Source: Longimicrobium sp.
GTDB lineage: Bacteria > Gemmatimonadota > Gemmatimonadetes > Longimicrobiales > Longimicrobiaceae
NCBI GenBank assembly: GCA_036389795.1
Contig: DASVWD010000126.1
Coordinates: 1-64,000, forward strand
DNA: 64,000 nucleotides
Reading direction: 5' to 3'
The position numbers and the translations under genes were made by a program. How positions within the stretch are numbered: the first letter of the stretch is position 1; each line of letters starts with the position of its first letter. The notes under the pieces were generated by a model, which ran no database searches, had not been told where the DNA came from, and saw only the letters and a program-made list of their open reading frames with translations. Below are positions 61,992-64,000 of the stretch, one piece after another.

Positions 61992-63535
61992 TGACTGAGA
62001 AACTCGATCATCGGGAGCAGAAAGTTCGGTGCCTTGCGACGGGGCGGAGGAGCGCGTTCCTCACAGTGGGTAAAACCTACGTGGCAATAGCAGACGAGGA
62101 TGCCGCGTCACACGGTCTAATCAGGGTAATTGACGAATCAGGAGAGGACTACCTTTATCCTGCTGAGTACTTCGTACCGGTAGCTTTGGAAGAAACTGCC
62201 GGAGCATCTCCATACTCCGACTTGGCACGAGTATATCACTCGAGTCTCTGGGGGATGCGCGACAAGAAGTACTCGCAACTCTCCGCGACTAACGTTGAGA
62301 ATACAAATTGGCATGCACTCTCTCCGCTTCCAGCGCTCTACCTATTTGCCCCACGGGATCTTACATACCACACAGAGTACGTATTCGGGTGGAATATCTC
62401 GCTCGTGTTTTCGGTCTTTGGACTCGGTGTGCAGACTTCAAGGGATGCGCTTGTCATCGGTTTCTCGGAGGAGGAACTCGTCAGGCGAATCGAGCGTTTC
62501 ACTGATCCTCATATCGGTGATGAGGTACTTCGGTCAGAGTTTTTCCCAGGCAAGCGTGTACGAGACTATCTTCCCGGCGATACCCGGCAGTGGTCGCTCT
62601 CGGCGGCGAGAAAGCGACTTTGTGCGACTGCGGACTGGAAGGGGAGCATTCGTCCAATCCTGTACCGCCCATTCGACGTTCGGTACATCCTCTATACTGC
62701 AACAATGGTAGATTGGCCACGACCCGAAGTAATGGGACAGATGCTGAGGCCGAATGTCGCGCTCATTGGCAATCGACAGTCGAAAGAATCATTCGCCGTA
62801 TTGTGTGCATCGGGATTGACGGAGCGAAAGATTGCGGCAGTGTACGACGCCAGCACTACGTTTCCCCTGTATCTTTACTCGGATGATCTTTTTTCTTCCG
62901 CAGAGGGAAGACGCCGCCCGAACCTCACGCCCGAATTCATAGCTGACTTCTCTTCCCGAATCGGGATGGAGTTCATTCCTGACGGTATCGGCGACCGAGT
63001 GACGACATTCGGTCCAGAGGACGTCTTCTACTACATGTACGCGGTCTTTCACTCGCCCGTTTACCGGGAGCGTTATGCCGAGTTCCTAAAGATCGACTTC
63101 CCCCGCCTGCCTCTTACGACGAACGTGGAGCTATTCCGTGAGTTATGCGCGCTGGGGGTTGAGTTGGCCGGTCTGCACCGAATGGAGAAGCACGCGCCAC
63201 TAATTACCCGTTATCCTGTACCTGGCGACAACACCCTGGACGCATCTCGCTACACCGCTCCAGACCAGGGTGCCGTCGAAGGCCGGGTGTGGATTAACGC
63301 AACGCAATATTTCGAGGGTGTACCGCCTGAGGTGTGGGAGTTTCGCATCGGCGGTTATCAAGTGGCGGACAAGTGGCTCAAGGACCGCAAGGGTCGCCGG
63401 CTTACCTACGACGACCTCACCCACTATCAGCGCACCCTCGCCGCGCTCCGCCGTACAATGGAGTTGATGGACATGGTGGAGGAGGCGATCGAGCGGCATG
63501 GCGGATGGCCGCTTGCGGGAAGCGCACGTGGGTAG
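61991..63535 (+). CDS. Small YxVxxDE/SGEDYLYP-type protein fused to the type ISP C-terminal specificity half
   Basis: A 514-residue product. Residues 1 to about 74 are a separate small-protein type: VGKTYVAIADEDAASHGLIR and VIDESGEDYLYPAEYFVPV, known to me as stand-alone proteins that often accompany the HWYEAHG type. From SDLARVYHSSLWGMRDKKYS (about residue 76) onward it is the interrupted methylase. It includes the C-terminal specificity domain (YFEGVPPEVWEFRIGGYQV, WLKDRKGRRLTYDDLTHYQR). The fusion is in frame, so this half could still be made and bind DNA. Start ATG overlaps the previous stop. Confidence 0.82.
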   Translation: MTEKLDHREQKVRCLATGRRSAFLTVGKTYVAIADEDAASHGLIRVIDESGEDYLYPAEYFVPVALEETAGASPYSDLARVYHSSLWGMRDKKYSQLSATNVENTNWHALSPLPALYLFAPRDLTYHTEYVFGWNISLVFSVFGLGVQTSRDALVIGFSEEELVRRIERFTDPHIGDEVLRSEFFPGKRVRDYLPGDTRQWSLSAARKRLCATADWKGSIRPILYRPFDVRYILYTATMVDWPRPEVMGQMLRPNVALIGNRQSKESFAVLCASGLTERKIAAVYDASTTFPLYLYSDDLFSSAEGRRRPNLTPEFIADFSSRIGMEFIPDGIGDRVTTFGPEDVFYYMYAVFHSPVYRERYAEFLKIDFPRLPLTTNVELFRELCALGVELAGLHRMEKHAPLITRYPVPGDNTLDASRYTAPDQGAVEGRVWINATQYFEGVPPEVWEFRIGGYQVADKWLKDRKGRRLTYDDLTHYQRTLAALRRTMELMDMVEEAIERHGGWPLAGSARG

Positions 63536-63570
63536 CAGGTCCCCAAGCCACAGCGCAACCGCTAATTAGC

Positions 63571-63605
63571 ACGGCCCCTCCTCCGAAGCTCGGCAGAGGG
63601 GTCGT
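63571..63605 (+). terminator. Terminator after the restriction-modification genes
   Basis: ACGGCCCCTCCTCCG and CGGCAGAGGGGTCGT form an imperfect stem 36 bp after the stop. Confidence 0.55.
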
Positions 63606-63754
63606 ATCGTTCGCAGCGGAAGCGGGCTCAGCCCACCAGTTCCAGGCCACTGAAGAAGAAGGCGGTCCTGGATGGCCGCGCTCTCGCCGCCGCCGGACCC
63701 GTGGACGGCGCTGCGAGCTGCTTCTCCGTCCTCCCGATCTCCGCACAAACCGTC

Positions 63755-63783
63755 TTGCTCCGTGAGCCTGTCCTGAGTATCGT
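63755..63783 (+). promoter_or_regulatory. Candidate promoter of the FAD-linked oxidase gene
   Basis: TTGCTC (63755-63760) and TATCGT (63778-63783) are spaced by 17 bp, 108 bp before the ATG. The 355-bp gap upstream holds otherwise only the terminator. Confidence 0.35.
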
Positions 63784-63890
63784 GTGAGCCCCGGCCCGCA
63801 CGCGTGCGTCCCCCGCTGCCCGCCCGCATCGTCCCCGCGGCGCCCCCTCCGGCCGCGTCCTTTCCTTCCTCCCTCCCCGCGGAGCAGACA

Positions 63891-64000
63891 ATGGCGCTGG
63901 AGATCATCCCCAAAGGAGCCGACGGATTCTACCACCCGTCGAGCGAGGAGGAGCTGGCCGCGCTGGTGGCGTACGGGTACCAGAACGGGCTGGAGGTGCG
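63891..64000 (+). CDS. FAD-linked oxidase, N-terminal fragment (truncated by the window end)
   Basis: The first 36 residues are visible (EIIPKGADGFYHPSSEEELA...). They match the start of FAD-dependent sugar-lactone/alditol oxidases (D-arabinono-lactone oxidase-like), whose FAD domain begins FYHPxxEEELxALV. A GGAGCAGACA ribosome-binding site precedes the ATG. The rest lies outside the window, so the assignment is tentative. Confidence 0.55.
   Translation, partial: MALEIIPKGADGFYHPSSEEELAALVAYGYQNGLEV

Noticed and set aside
61746-62000. Simple frameshift or sequencing error explaining the split restriction-modification gene
   Set aside because: The intervening 475 bp encodes two coherent protein segments unlike a methylase, and the methylase sequence on both sides appears complete, so insertion fits better than a frameshift.

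Overview
The window is GC-rich DNA (near 70% G+C through most of it, judged by eye) from a Gram-negative bacterium with lipopolysaccharide. It has a Kdo/Lpt cluster, lipoprotein and outer-membrane protein genes, many small intergenic mirror repeats, and a cysteine-rich peptide with an LDLDQLVVDSF leader. Together these suggest Gemmatimonadota, probably Longimicrobium-like. That assignment is an inference; there is no rRNA or tRNA gene to confirm it.

Layout. 0.2-7 kb: an HxlR-type regulator diverging from a membrane protein, a peptidase-MA-like lipoprotein, a sterol-desaturase-family hydroxylase, two DUF6174 lipoproteins and a transglutaminase-like protein. 7.1-18.7 kb (minus strand): kdsB-pyrG-kdsA-kdsC-kdsD-lptC-lptA-lptB-rpoN-GT2, which makes CMP-Kdo and supplies part of the LPS export machine. 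Most junctions overlap by one to eight bases. The lptB reading frame has a 230-residue N-terminal extension containing a copy of sigma-54 Region I. 19.2-25.1 kb (minus): a chromate-response cluster (MFS, ChrB C-terminal domain, ChrA, ornithine-cyclodeaminase-like, DUF1259, full ChrB). 25.3-30.1 kb: acetyltransferase, YceI, flavin reductase, LytS-type kinase, membrane protein. 30.6-38.1 kb (minus): a YbhGFSR-like efflux operon with its own TolC and TetR. 38.6-47.6 kb: thiolase, thioesterase and a run of small lipoprotein, membrane and unknown genes. 47.9-56 kb (minus): an FRG-domain gene lodged at the 3' end of fabF, then fabF-acpP-fabG-fabD-fabH-plsX-rpmF-yceD for fatty acid and phospholipid synthesis. 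56.3-58.6 kb: an astacin-type lipoprotein and a holin-like membrane protein. 59.2-63.5 kb: the cysteine-rich peptide and a type ISP-like restriction-modification gene split by a two-gene cassette. 63.9 kb to the end: the start of an FAD-linked oxidase.

The most unusual items are (1) the copy of RpoN Region I inside the LptB reading frame, (2) the two-small-protein cassette inside the restriction-modification gene, with its second member fused in frame to the methylase C-terminal half, (3) the FRG gene flanked by 71-bp direct repeats of the fabF 3' end, and (4) the CxxxC-periodic peptide. Intergenic spaces are filled with at least five families of small repeats, so most stretches over 300 bp without genes are repeat-bearing spacers.
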